Source: a bacterium
GTDB taxonomy: Bacteria > UBP6 > UBA1177
Direction: 5' to 3'
Length of the DNA stretch: 43,931 bases
Assembly: GCA_016290135.1 (NCBI GenBank)
Contig: JAEESW010000019.1
Coordinates: 1 to 43,931, forward strand
Shown: positions 23,839-33,239 of the stretch, in pieces
How positions within the stretch are numbered: the stretch's first letter is position 1
How the letters are laid out: each line of letters begins with the position of its first letter
The notes under the pieces: generated by a model
Databases searched by the model: none
Seen by the model: only the letters and a program-made list of their open reading frames with translations
What the model was told of the DNA's origin: nothing
Made by a program: the position numbers and the translations under genes

Positions 23839-26655
23839 TTACCCTGCTTCCGCAACCTGAAGGCATGCATTATCTGTCCAGGAATATTCATCCTCACATT
23901 CACACTTATATCCTTCCTGCGACAGCGGGATGCACATTCCGGTCGAATTTTCCACTGCAGCACACGGATCTCCTGCACACGGGCTCGGTTCGCTTGAAAC
24001 GCAGCGGACACCCGCATTATAGAAAGAATCAGTATCCAAGGAAGCGAAGTCGGCGTTAGAAAAGTTCAGAGCATTCGTCTCCCCGTTTTCGACCCATAAG
24101 TATCCGGTATCACCAAAAACCGAATATCTGCCGTCCATAGTCATCTTGCACGGAGCATCTTCACAGTTGATGACAAGCGTCTGAAGCTCCGTTACTGACG
24201 GCAGTCTCCAGTATTTATCGGAACCTTCATTTAAAGACACGCAATAAGACTCCGCCTCCGAATAAGTCACATTCATAGAAATATCTGACCATGAAAGCCC
24301 TGTCTGCGGATCATTGTAGGGCGTTTCCTCACTGCTCAGGCTCTCGTCGAGAACACACCTGACGACAGTCGAAAAAACATAGCCGACCGAAGAAGAGTCC
24401 TCTTCATAAATACTGAGTTCTGAGAATCCTGATTTATCTTCATAAGGATCTATCACCCATACTGTGTCATAAACATGATCGTCGTTTTCAACTATGTCTC
24501 CGGATACGAGCATTTCGTAGTCTAAGAACTTCGATTCGAACACATAGTCCTCGTCGAAGCTGCATTTCGTCTCTTCGTAACAGCTTCTGTCGAGGCAACT
24601 TGCTGTAGTTACGCCGCATTCTCCGCCGACTTTGAGCTTGTCCTCTTTCATCAAAGTCCTGAGCTCGTCAACAGTCGGAAGTCTCCACTTGTTTTTGCCG
24701 TGCATAACCGCGTTAGTGCATGCTTCGGCGGCCGCAGTTCCGTACCATTCGTAATATCCGGTTTCTTCATCAGGTTCCATGATCACCATTGACCACACTA
24801 TTCCGTTTGCAGTGTCTCTGCACGGAGTGTAGCCTATCTTTTCGTCACATTCGGGAATGCCGTCAGCCGGAGCAGCATCAAGGTCGCTTCTCACGCAGCG
24901 GACTGAATAAAACTTTTCTTCCTCGCTGGAGAGACTGCTGAGTGTGCCGTCATTCATTGATACCGACCACTGATAGGTCCAGTAACCGACTTCAGGGAAA
25001 CCGAGGGAAGATGTCGAAACTACGAACTGCTCCGCCTCCATTCCAGGGAATGAAGATACTAAGCCTGTGCCGGCTTTAGAATAGTCGGCAAGCGTCATGA
25101 GTTCGTTCCTGTTGGGAAGTCTCCAGTCTTCATATCCTGCATATTCAAGATTTTCGCAGTATTCAAGAGCCTCTTTCCAGCTCTTTCCGCTGACAGAACC
25201 TTTCTGCCAGAGAAGATTAGTCGAGTGATCGAAAACGACTTTTTCACTCCCTTCACCACTCTCCTCATACACATTTTCACCGACTTTTCCGTATTCTTCG
25301 CCGCGGACACAGATATAGTTGACATTACTATAGTATGAACTCATTTCTTCTGCCAGAGTTAAATCTCCGTTCTGAGCCGAGTAATAGTAATTGGTCTCTC
25401 CCCCAACGGCCAGAAAAAACCCTCCGTGATCCTGCAAGTAGGTCTGCGGAAAGACATTGCTGTTTGTCAAAACGCTTTTATTGTGGACGGCAAGTGTATT
25501 AAGTTCTTTCGGGGTCGGGAATCTCCAGTCGTCGTATCCGTCATAGTCCAGTTCCGTGCAGAAAGTGTGCTCCTCAGTTTCGGTGTAGTCAACAGTTACA
25601 TCCGCAAAGAGCCATGTGAGTCCTGTGATATTGTCCTGCATTTCGTCTTCCTCGAGAGGAAACGTCTTAAAACTGCGCGGAACGCACGATCTTCTGATGG
25701 CATACTGAGCATCCTGACCGTAAAACTCTTCACCTTCCCCGGGACATTCGATGACTTTGCTGTTGTCGTTGACACAGAATGTAAAGCCTGTGCAGGGAAC
25801 CAGAGAATAAACTTTTTCGGGCTCGGGAACAATATCTTCATCAGCCGGTTCCGTCGGATCGTTATCATCATCAGGTTCTGCCGGTTCATCGTCATCAGGT
25901 TCTGCCGGTTCGTCATCGTCTGTTTCGGCGACAGGTTCGTCATCGTCGGGTTCGACATATTCTTTCGGAGTAAGCATAATGAAAGTGTATGCCGTGAAAT
26001 GGCCTGTCGTCATCATGATCGGGTCTCCTGCAGCACTCATCATTATCGGGTCTCCTGCCGCATTCGTCATGATCGGATCTCCTGCCGATGCAAGCATGAT
26101 CGGATCTCCTGCCGCTGCAAGCATTATCGGGTCTCCACCGGCACTCATCATAATCGGGTCACCGCCTGCGTTCAACATGATAGGATCGCCGCCTGCCGTC
26201 GTCATAAGCGGAGCACCATCCTCGTCTTTGCTCTGAAGAAGAAGCGCATAAGCACCGTGCTCGTCGTAGCTCCACTCGCCTTTTGACTCGTTGTAAACAG
26301 CTGCTGAGACGATTTTATTATCTACATCGATCTCGCTTGCCATCGTAATAATGACAGGCTTCTTGAAAACCGTGCCTGAGGGTTCGAATTCGATGACTTT
26401 TGTTATGACGTCAACATCATCGGTTCCCTTGTAACCTTCGGATTCATAAACAGTCATCGTAATCGTCGTGTCTTCATCAAGTGCGCCGGCAGGGATCTCG
26501 ACCGAAGTCTTTCCGTCGGAACTTTCGACAGTTCCGCCTTCCTCAGCCGTGATCTTCTTGGAAACACGCTCTTCGTAGTCGTGCGATTTCTTCTTGCTGC
26601 ACGAAACAGCGAAAACCGCGACAAAAATTAGAACCAGAATCAAAAACCTTTTCAT
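23839..26655 (-). CDS. Modular surface lipoprotein: ZU5-like domain with GDPIM repeats, GQD module, four DUF1566 domains, EGF-like tail
   Basis: A 938-residue lipoprotein. Lipobox AVSC (Cys19). ZU5/IPAGAL-like domain (about 36-225) with SVEIPAGALDEDTTITM and EFEPSGTVFKKPVIIT; its last hairpin is interrupted by seven GDPIM repeats (155-214) before TTGHFTAYTF. Acidic Pro/Asp/Glu linker (231-280). Four-Cys GQD module (288-324). Four DUF1566 (Lcl C-terminal-like) domains at about 340-452, 474-592, 610-770 and 778-886, each with a variant of DWRLPTxxEL and a closing RCV. EGF-like module (893-931). Strong GGAGG site before ATG. Lies 93 bp downstream of its larger paralog. Role unknown; extracellular display and binding are inference. 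Confidence 0.8.
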   Translation of the reverse strand: MKRFLILVLIFVAVFAVSCSKKKSHDYEERVSKKITAEEGGTVESSDGKTSVEIPAGALDEDTTITMTVYESEGYKGTDDVDVITKVIEFEPSGTVFKKPVIITMASEIDVDNKIVSAAVYNESKGEWSYDEHGAYALLLQSKDEDGAPLMTTAGGDPIMLNAGGDPIMMSAGGDPIMLAAAGDPIMLASAGDPIMTNAAGDPIMMSAAGDPIMMTTGHFTAYTFIMLTPKEYVEPDDDEPVAETDDDEPAEPDDDEPAEPDDDNDPTEPADEDIVPEPEKVYSLVPCTGFTFCVNDNSKVIECPGEGEEFYGQDAQYAIRRSCVPRSFKTFPLEEDEMQDNITGLTWLFADVTVDYTETEEHTFCTELDYDGYDDWRFPTPKELNTLAVHNKSVLTNSNVFPQTYLQDHGGFFLAVGGETNYYYSAQNGDLTLAEEMSSYYSNVNYICVRGEEYGKVGENVYEESGEGSEKVVFDHSTNLLWQKGSVSGKSWKEALEYCENLEYAGYEDWRLPNRNELMTLADYSKAGTGLVSSFPGMEAEQFVVSTSSLGFPEVGYWTYQWSVSMNDGTLSSLSSEEEKFYSVRCVRSDLDAAPADGIPECDEKIGYTPCRDTANGIVWSMVIMEPDEETGYYEWYGTAAAEACTNAVMHGKNKWRLPTVDELRTLMKEDKLKVGGECGVTTASCLDRSCYEETKCSFDEDYVFESKFLDYEMLVSGDIVENDDHVYDTVWVIDPYEDKSGFSELSIYEEDSSSVGYVFSTVVRCVLDESLSSEETPYNDPQTGLSWSDISMNVTYSEAESYCVSLNEGSDKYWRLPSVTELQTLVINCEDAPCKMTMDGRYSVFGDTGYLWVENGETNALNFSNADFASLDTDSFYNAGVRCVSSEPSPCAGDPCAAVENSTGMCIPLSQEGYKCECEDEYSWTDNACLQVAEAG
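26014..26193 (-). repeat. In-frame array of seven (A/G)GDPIM repeats
   Basis: Seven units of 8-9 residues share the core GDPIM, with variable two- to four-residue linkers such as LNA, MSA, TNA. Codons for the same residues differ between units (for example ATA or ATC, GGA or GGG context), so the array is not a fresh slippage product. Confidence 0.9.
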
Positions 26656-26675
26656 GGGGCCCCTCCTTATTTTGG

Positions 26676-26697
26676 GAGACGTGTCAGGTCACGTCTC
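26676..26697. promoter_or_regulatory. Strong hairpin between the two GDPIM lipoprotein genes
   Basis: GAGACGTG-tcaggt-CACGTCTC is a perfect 8-bp-stem inverted repeat, 21 bp upstream of the ATG at 26655. There is no U-run after it, so it is more likely an mRNA processing/stability element or operator than an intrinsic terminator. The spacer also has TTGACA-like DNA on the plus strand only. Confidence 0.5.
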
Positions 26698-26748
26698 TAC
26701 GATTTCGCATTTCAACGCCGCCGATTCCTTGACACCCTAAATTTCCTG

Positions 26749-29700
26749 CTAATTCGACGGTAAAACCTGCGAATCCTTCCTGACACAGCGGAAATCTCGT
26801 ATGTAGTCTTTCTCGGCGTAGCCTACACTTCCGGTTTCAAAACTTACGACCCAGGTATCATGGTCGGGATCTTCGTCACGGAGAGAAGAAGACCAGAACA
26901 TGCCGTTGTCGCCGAGCTTGCTGTAAAAACCTTTTTTGTTGCCCTCAGATTCGCATTCGCAGTCTTCAGAACTCAAAAGAGTGCCTGCCAAACTATCCGG
27001 ATCTGATATCGGGCATGCTCCGTTTGCCTGTGCGCCTTCGCAGTTTTGTATCAGCGTTCTCAGTTCATCGATGGTCGGAAGTCTCCAGTCATCGTAACCG
27101 CCTTCTTCAAGTTCGTCGCAGTATGAAACGGCATCGCTCCATTCGTCAAAAGAGAGCACAGACCAGGTCAGGTGAGTTTCCGGATCAGTGTATGTATCCA
27201 TGATAACACAGTTCATGTCGACCCAGGAGAACCTGCTCGAGACCCAACTATAGTTTTCTTCACACACACAGGAATATTCCTCGGCAGATTCCGGAACACA
27301 TCCGGTTGCATGAGAATCATCGGCACAAGGATTTGCATCGCACGGGTTCAAACATTTTTCGCCGTCCCAGAAATAGTTTTCCACGCATCCGCAGTGATAT
27401 ATTTCAGAAGAATCAGCAAAACACCCGGCTGAGTGCTGGACACCGGCGCACGGATCGTTTTTGCACGGTCCGGAACCTTCCGAAACGCAGCGGATCCTTT
27501 CTGCAGAATCTTTCCCGCCGGTGCGAACAATTCTCGAAAAATCAATAGCAAAATAAGATTCATCCCCGTAGTATTCACTCGACAGCAAAGTGGAAATATC
27601 TCCGAGGACAGAATATTTTCCGTTTATGTCGACCGGGCATCCGTCTTCTTCTCCGCAGTCGTTTCGGACAAGTGTCCTGAGTTCATCCACTGTCGGAAGT
27701 CTCCACCAGTGTTCGTGATCTCTCTGGGAAAGTTCTTTGCAGTAGTATTTTCCGCTGTAGACCCAGATCCAGTCAGGTGAAATGTCAGACCAGAGGAGAT
27801 CTGTTTCGGGGTCAAGCCATGGGGTTTTCTTGTAATCCGGCAGAGTTTCGTCAAGAACGCATCTCTGGACAAGTTCCGAAACGGAAATACTGTAATCAGT
27901 CTCATTCAAGGATCCTTCTTTTACATTTACAGCCCACAGATTCCAAATACGATCACCGTACAAGGTGCCCGAATACATAATTCCGTAATCGTAAAGAAGC
28001 GTCTGCGAACTATCGTCGCCTGTGCAGTCATCTTCACTGAAGCAGGATTCTTCAGAACATTCCGTCGTTACACCGCAGGTTCCGCCTGTTTTAAGTTTGT
28101 CTGTAGTGACAATCGAGCGGATTTCGTCTATTGTGGGCATCCTCCATTTATTTGAACCGCTTTCGTTCAGATAACGGCACATTTCCGGAAGTACGGAAAC
28201 ACCGATTGTAGAATCAGACTCCCAATAATAGAAGTACGGATAACCTGCAAAAATTTCTGGATACAGCACTGACGACCAGATCGTTCCGTTCGCATCTCTG
28301 CAAGGTCCTGTACCGGTTTCGTCGCAATCGGGGATTTCTGTCTTTTCAGTGAGATCGCTCCTTACGCAACGGACTGAACCAGGCTCCCAGTAATCACCCT
28401 TGCCCATCAGCAACACGTGACCGTACGGCTCTATAGACCATACCGGATCATATTGTGTTGCTGTCGTAGTCGAACTCCACAAGAAAAACTCTTCCCTCTT
28501 AAATCCCGGGAACGATGAAACGACCTCTTCGTCTGCTTTTGAATAGTCGATAAGCGTCACCAGTTCGTTTTTATTGGGAAGCCTCCAGTCGTCAAACCCT
28601 GCATATTCAAGGTTTTCGCAGTATGCAAGAGCCTCCTTCCAGGTTTCTTTCTTAACAAAATTTTTCTGCCAAAGCAGATTGGTGCTTGAATCAAAAACTG
28701 TTCCATCACCGTTTTCTATGTAGTTTTCCGGATTTATTTTTCCGTATTCATCGCCGCTCACACAAATAAGTAAAGCCTCTATGTATCCGAAGTAGCTTAC
28801 TCTGCCAATATAAGGAAAGTACTGGTAAGATTCAATTGAAGTATGCGCCGCGACTTCGTCCTCGCTGCCCTCTTCAACTCCCTGCATCCAGTAGATATAA
28901 TAAGGATCTGATGCAGCACCGTAAATCCTTCCGTGATCAGCAAGTGTCAGAATTTCTTTCGGAGTCGGAAGACGCCAGTCGTCGATCCCGCCGTAAGAAA
29001 TACTGCAGCCATTCTGCAATTCGGCAAAAGTGCCATATGAACCGGTGAACCACCAGGTCAAACCGGTCGCATTGTCCTTGATAAAAGTATTTTCGGCATC
29101 GTCAGGGTTGGGAATGTCGGTGTAGCTGTGATGCGCCACACACCCTTTTCTCGCCGCATACTGCGCATCCTGACCGTAAAAATCTTCTCCCTCTTTCGGG
29201 CATAAAATCTGCTGTTTTTCCTCATCGTTTATACAGATTGCCGAATTTGTGCACAAAACTTTAGAATAAACAAGTTCAGGTTCGGGAATGATAATGTCTT
29301 CGTCTTCCGTTTCATCGGGAATTTCGTCATCATCAGATTCCGTGTCACCGTCAGGTTCAGCTGTTTCGGTATCGCCGTCATCAATTGGCTCGTCGTCATC
29401 AGGTTCTGTCGTATCTGTATCGCCGTCATCGGCCGGTTCAGCAGCTTCGCCTTTTCTCGGATCAAATGCGATCAAGGTAAAAGTAGTGAAGTGACCAGTC
29501 GTCATCATTATCGGGTCTCCGGCCGCCGCCTTCATGATGGGATCTCCGGCAGCCGAAGTCATGATCGGATCTCCCGCAGCATTCGTCATTATCGGGTCTC
29601 CTGCTGCATCCTTCGATACAAGCATGATCGGATCTCCCGCCGCACTCATCATTATCGGGTCCCCGGCTGCATTCGTCATTATCGGATCACCGCCGGCATT

Positions 29701-30219
29701 CGTCATCATTATCGGGTCTCCACCGGCCGTCGTCAGATTTCCGTTATCGAGAACGACATCTTTGCCGTCGGTCGTCTGCATGATCGGATCGCCGCCGTCT
29801 TCTTTGTCGAGGATCAGATAGAATCCCTGACTGTAGCTCCATTTCTTTTCTGATTCGTTGTATACCGCAGCGGAGATCGTCTTTTTTTCGATCTTTTCGT
29901 CAGCCGCTATCGTTATTATTACAGGCTTTTTGAAGATGGTTCCGGAGGGCTCGAATTCAACTACCTTGCTCACGATCTTTCCGTTTTCATCGGAATATCC
30001 TTCCGCGTCGTACACCGTCATCGTGATCGTCGTATCCCCCTCCAGTGCGCCGGCAGGAACTTCCACCGATGTCTTTCCGTCGGAACTTTCTACCGTTCCG
30101 CCCTCTTCCGCCTTGATCTCTTTCGAGACACGCTCCTCATAGTCGTGCGACTTCTTTTTGCTGCACGAAACAGCAAAAACCGCGGCAAAAACCATAATCA
30201 GGCAAAAAACACGTTTCAT
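26749..30219 (-). CDS. Modular surface lipoprotein, larger paralog: ZU5-like, GDPIM repeats, GQD module, five DUF1566 domains, EGF-like modules
   Basis: An 1156-residue lipoprotein, near-identical to its neighbour over the first 70 residues (lipobox AVSC, Cys19; SHDYEERVSK). ZU5-like domain (36-250) carries nine GDPIM units (142-239), one of them separated by a GKDVVLDNG insert. Acidic linker (258-312). GQD module (323-360). DUF1566 domains at about 380-490, 508-625, 645-800 and 810-925. Two EGF-like modules (about 930-1010) with NDPCAGVQHSAGC and NPCADDSHATGC follow, then a fifth DUF1566 (about 1040-1150). Compared with the neighbour it has gained one DUF1566 and one EGF unit. Divergent from the plus-strand lipoprotein at 30392. 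Function unknown. Confidence 0.8.
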   Translation of the reverse strand: MKRVFCLIMVFAAVFAVSCSKKKSHDYEERVSKEIKAEEGGTVESSDGKTSVEVPAGALEGDTTITMTVYDAEGYSDENGKIVSKVVEFEPSGTIFKKPVIITIAADEKIEKKTISAAVYNESEKKWSYSQGFYLILDKEDGGDPIMQTTDGKDVVLDNGNLTTAGGDPIMMTNAGGDPIMTNAAGDPIMMSAAGDPIMLVSKDAAGDPIMTNAAGDPIMTSAAGDPIMKAAAGDPIMMTTGHFTTFTLIAFDPRKGEAAEPADDGDTDTTEPDDDEPIDDGDTETAEPDGDTESDDDEIPDETEDEDIIIPEPELVYSKVLCTNSAICINDEEKQQILCPKEGEDFYGQDAQYAARKGCVAHHSYTDIPNPDDAENTFIKDNATGLTWWFTGSYGTFAELQNGCSISYGGIDDWRLPTPKEILTLADHGRIYGAASDPYYIYWMQGVEEGSEDEVAAHTSIESYQYFPYIGRVSYFGYIEALLICVSGDEYGKINPENYIENGDGTVFDSSTNLLWQKNFVKKETWKEALAYCENLEYAGFDDWRLPNKNELVTLIDYSKADEEVVSSFPGFKREEFFLWSSTTTATQYDPVWSIEPYGHVLLMGKGDYWEPGSVRCVRSDLTEKTEIPDCDETGTGPCRDANGTIWSSVLYPEIFAGYPYFYYWESDSTIGVSVLPEMCRYLNESGSNKWRMPTIDEIRSIVTTDKLKTGGTCGVTTECSEESCFSEDDCTGDDSSQTLLYDYGIMYSGTLYGDRIWNLWAVNVKEGSLNETDYSISVSELVQRCVLDETLPDYKKTPWLDPETDLLWSDISPDWIWVYSGKYYCKELSQRDHEHWWRLPTVDELRTLVRNDCGEEDGCPVDINGKYSVLGDISTLLSSEYYGDESYFAIDFSRIVRTGGKDSAERIRCVSEGSGPCKNDPCAGVQHSAGCFADSSEIYHCGCVENYFWDGEKCLNPCDANPCADDSHATGCVPESAEEYSCVCEENYSWVSSRFSWVDMNCVIMDTYTDPETHLTWSVLSFDEWSDAVSYCDELEEGGYDDWRLPTIDELRTLIQNCEGAQANGACPISDPDSLAGTLLSSEDCECESEGNKKGFYSKLGDNGMFWSSSLRDEDPDHDTWVVSFETGSVGYAEKDYIRDFRCVRKDSQVLPSN
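29503..29796 (-). repeat. In-frame array of nine GDPIM repeats
   Basis: Nine GDPIM cores spread over residues 142-239; most units are AAGDPIM plus TN, MS, TS or KA. One unit has the longer linker LVSKD and the first is split off by about 20 residues. It is the same array type as at 26014-26193, with different copy number. Confidence 0.9.
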
Positions 30220-30324
30220 GAGCCTCTCCTTTTTATAAAAACCTCATCAATTATTAAAATTTCATATAAAAAAACAAGAAAAATCCGGCATTTTCTCCAT
30301 TTCACACCCGACAGCAGAAAAAAT

Positions 30325-30353
30325 TTGACCATGACTTAAATGTGATAAATTAT
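30325..30353 (+). promoter_or_regulatory. Candidate promoter for the plus-strand EGF/DUF1566 lipoprotein
   Basis: TTGACC (30325-30330), 17-bp spacer and AATTAT (30348-30353), 38 bp before the ATG at 30392. The -35 with its A-rich flank (AAAAAATTTGACCAT) recurs exactly before iorA. Confidence 0.4.
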
Positions 30354-30391
30354 TAAGAGGTCGTTTCTATTTTATTATTAGAGGTGCGATT

Positions 30392-33232
30392 ATGAAAAAA
30401 GTCTGTCTGCTTTTTATTTTATGTTCACTTTTCATCATGACAAATTCCGGCTGTTCCCAAAAACATGTATCCGATAACCCCGATGAATCTTTAAATGACA
30501 ACGACACCGTTGATGACGATATTTCAGACAACGGTACCCCTGATCCAGAGAGTGATGAAGATGAAATTTCAGCCACGGATGACGACTACGACACCGTTGA
30601 CACCAATGATCCCTGCAAAAAAAATCCGTGCGCACATCTTTCCGGATCCACCGGCGAATGTTTCCCTGACGGCGACTCATATTACTGCGGATGCAGCACC
30701 AACTACACTTGGGAAGACGACCGCTGCAAAGGAGACACCAGAATCGTGGACTGCGAGAATCTTCCCGAAAACGCTCACTGGAGCACAGCTTCGACCGTAG
30801 AACAGACCTGGGACTGGCATGGCTGGAGACCGTCAAACGAAGGCAGCTATGTTTACACTCCAAAATCGGAAGACTGTCTTTTTACATGTGACGACGGTTA
30901 CTTCTGGAACGATTCAAAATGCGTAAACCCGTGCAAACCGGATCCTTGCGCTGGAATTGAGCACTCATCAGGACGCTGCTTCTCTGTCGGAGTAGATATG
31001 TACACCTGTGAATGCGATGAAAACTATTACTGGTGGGGCAAAAAACGCGGCTGCACTACACAAAAACCGGGATTTGGCAACATCTGCACCGGGCAGAGCC
31101 TCTGCTACGACGATTCCGGAACAATTGACTGCCCGGCATTAGGTGAAAGCTTTTTCGGTCAGGATCCTCAGTATGCCGGCATCGGCACCTGCTCTCCGAT
31201 AGATCTGAAAATAGACTACACTGTTCCAGAAGAACCTGTTGTGGTAAGCGCGAACACGAACCTCATCTGGCAGGGCTTAACTTCAGAGGAAGGCTCGCAG
31301 GAAGAGGCTCTTGATTACTGCGAAAACCTCGTTTACGCAGGTTACGACGACTGGCGGCTCCCTTCAATTCAGGAATTGATTTCAATTATGACCAGCAACG
31401 AATACTTCCTATATCACTACCCCTTTTATTTTCCGAATCTGTTTGAGGGCACAACTTATGCGTGGTCTTCAACGATCTATCCCTCCGACACAAAAGTTGC
31501 GTGGCAGTCAAGTTTAAGAGCCAACTATACAGACGCTCTCGATGCAATATACACATCTCTTTTCTGGTGTGTCCGCGGCGAAGGGCTGCCTTCCTCAGAA
31601 TTCGAAACATCCGAAATCAACGGGGAGAAAGTCGTGACAGACAAAACGACCGGACTGATGTGGCAGAACACTTTCACTATGAAACAGGGATGGGGACATG
31701 CTTTGGCGTACTGCGAAAAACTGAATTACGCCGGTTTCAGCGACTGGAGACTTCCAAACAGAAACGAACTCGCCTCGCTTATCGACTACAGCATAAAAGA
31801 ACCTGCGTCAAATCTGCCGTTCATGCTTGAAAACTATTCTGAACCTTTCTCCAAATTCGACTCATTCTTTTCATCCACACTTTCCATCAACGCTATAGGC
31901 GGAAACCACTTCGGGACGAATTATGCCTCCGAAGTCGATTTTTCCATAGGGTATATCGGTCATATCATGAAAGAATATTCACACCTCGACAATTATGTCA
32001 CCTGTGTCCGCTCCGAAATCTGCCCTGAAGCATACTTCCTACGCGGTCTTGAGTGTCTTGAAGATCCCTGCAGTGAAGAACTTTGCGAAATAGAGAATTC
32101 GACAGGTCTCTGCATTCCCGAAACAGAAACTGAACATGAATGCGAGTGTCTTGAAGGCTTTTTCTGGGACGGTTCAAAGTGCATGAACCCGTGCGATGAC
32201 GACCCGTGCGCGGGAATAGCACATTCCGATCAAACGACATGTCATGCACTGAGTTCTGATATTTACTACTGCGGCTGCCTTGACGGATACACCTGGAACA
32301 ACGGAAAATGCGACACTTTCGCAACCGGAACTCTGACACTCGGGAATATCTGCACCGGACAGAAAAAATGTTACGACAGCGAAGGAGAGATAAACTGTCC
32401 GGCTGAAAACAATGATTTTTACGGTCAGGACGCACAGTATGCGGGAAAGACATGCTCGGAGCAGAATTTTACTGTCAAAAAGGTCGCAAACCAGAATATT
32501 GTGGTCGATAACAACACCGGGCTTGAGTGGCAGCAGGATATCCATCCGATTGATTTCACATGGAACGAGGCATGGATCTACTGCGACGAACTTGAGTATG
32601 CAGGCAAAAACGACTGGCGTCTTCCGGCACCTCATGAGATCATGACGATACACGAATATGAAAACTCTATATCTTCCACCGGCATTTCTTTATCAAGCTA
32701 CTTGCTATGGACATCTGTAACAGACATGAAAGATCCGGAAAAAGCTTTGACTTTCGACTCCAGAGACGGGTTTCCGAGGTACTATGCCTATAAAAGTAAC
32801 ATTTATGACACTGTATGCGTCCGCGGCAGAAAACTTCCTCTTGCGAAACTGACATCATCAACAATAAACGGAGACACAGTTATCACGGATTCGACAACAG
32901 GACATATATGGCAGCCCCTCATCACATCCAACACAAAGATCGACAACTGGGCTAAGGCTCTTGCACTCTGCGAAGACTTGACTTATGCGGGTCACGATGA
33001 CTGGAGACTGCCGAACAAGAATGAACTTTCATCGCTCGTCTATTTTGGCGAATACTCCCCTGTTTCGGAATTTTTCTATTTTAAGAACGAATTTATCTCA
33101 TCAACAACAGATAATTTTGGTCGATCCTATGCCGTTAAAATAAATCTTAACGGAGAAATATATTCCGGAAGGAAAGAGTGTTCGGACTGCGCCGCAAACT
33201 TAGCCTACAGCGTTATCTGCATAAGAAACTGA
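30392..33232 (+). CDS. Modular surface lipoprotein: duplicated EGF-like / GQD / double-DUF1566 block
   Basis: A 946-residue lipoprotein, lipobox NSGC (Cys21), acidic Asp/Glu/Thr linker (24-73). First block: EGF-like (75-112), a Cys module with CENLPENAHW (121-177), EGF-like (178-221), GQD four-Cys module (230-267), two DUF1566 domains (about 283-395 and 412-542). Second block: EGF-like units (555-598 and 600-640), GQD module (652-688), two DUF1566 domains (about 703-830 and 838-946). The two halves are an internal duplication. It lacks the ZU5 and GDPIM parts of its divergent neighbours. GAGGTG precedes the ATG. Very rich in Cys, so it should depend on periplasmic disulfide formation. Function unknown. 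Confidence 0.8.
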   Translation: MKKVCLLFILCSLFIMTNSGCSQKHVSDNPDESLNDNDTVDDDISDNGTPDPESDEDEISATDDDYDTVDTNDPCKKNPCAHLSGSTGECFPDGDSYYCGCSTNYTWEDDRCKGDTRIVDCENLPENAHWSTASTVEQTWDWHGWRPSNEGSYVYTPKSEDCLFTCDDGYFWNDSKCVNPCKPDPCAGIEHSSGRCFSVGVDMYTCECDENYYWWGKKRGCTTQKPGFGNICTGQSLCYDDSGTIDCPALGESFFGQDPQYAGIGTCSPIDLKIDYTVPEEPVVVSANTNLIWQGLTSEEGSQEEALDYCENLVYAGYDDWRLPSIQELISIMTSNEYFLYHYPFYFPNLFEGTTYAWSSTIYPSDTKVAWQSSLRANYTDALDAIYTSLFWCVRGEGLPSSEFETSEINGEKVVTDKTTGLMWQNTFTMKQGWGHALAYCEKLNYAGFSDWRLPNRNELASLIDYSIKEPASNLPFMLENYSEPFSKFDSFFSSTLSINAIGGNHFGTNYASEVDFSIGYIGHIMKEYSHLDNYVTCVRSEICPEAYFLRGLECLEDPCSEELCEIENSTGLCIPETETEHECECLEGFFWDGSKCMNPCDDDPCAGIAHSDQTTCHALSSDIYYCGCLDGYTWNNGKCDTFATGTLTLGNICTGQKKCYDSEGEINCPAENNDFYGQDAQYAGKTCSEQNFTVKKVANQNIVVDNNTGLEWQQDIHPIDFTWNEAWIYCDELEYAGKNDWRLPAPHEIMTIHEYENSISSTGISLSSYLLWTSVTDMKDPEKALTFDSRDGFPRYYAYKSNIYDTVCVRGRKLPLAKLTSSTINGDTVITDSTTGHIWQPLITSNTKIDNWAKALALCEDLTYAGHDDWRLPNKNELSSLVYFGEYSPVSEFFYFKNEFISSTTDNFGRSYAVKINLNGEIYSGRKECSDCAANLAYSVICIRN

Positions 33233-33239
33233 AAAAAAT

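Noticed and set aside
25426-26286. 286-codon plus-strand open frame across the GDPIM region
   Set aside because: It is antisense to the lipoprotein gene and its repeats only mirror the GDPIM array; no plausible domain or ribosome-binding site.
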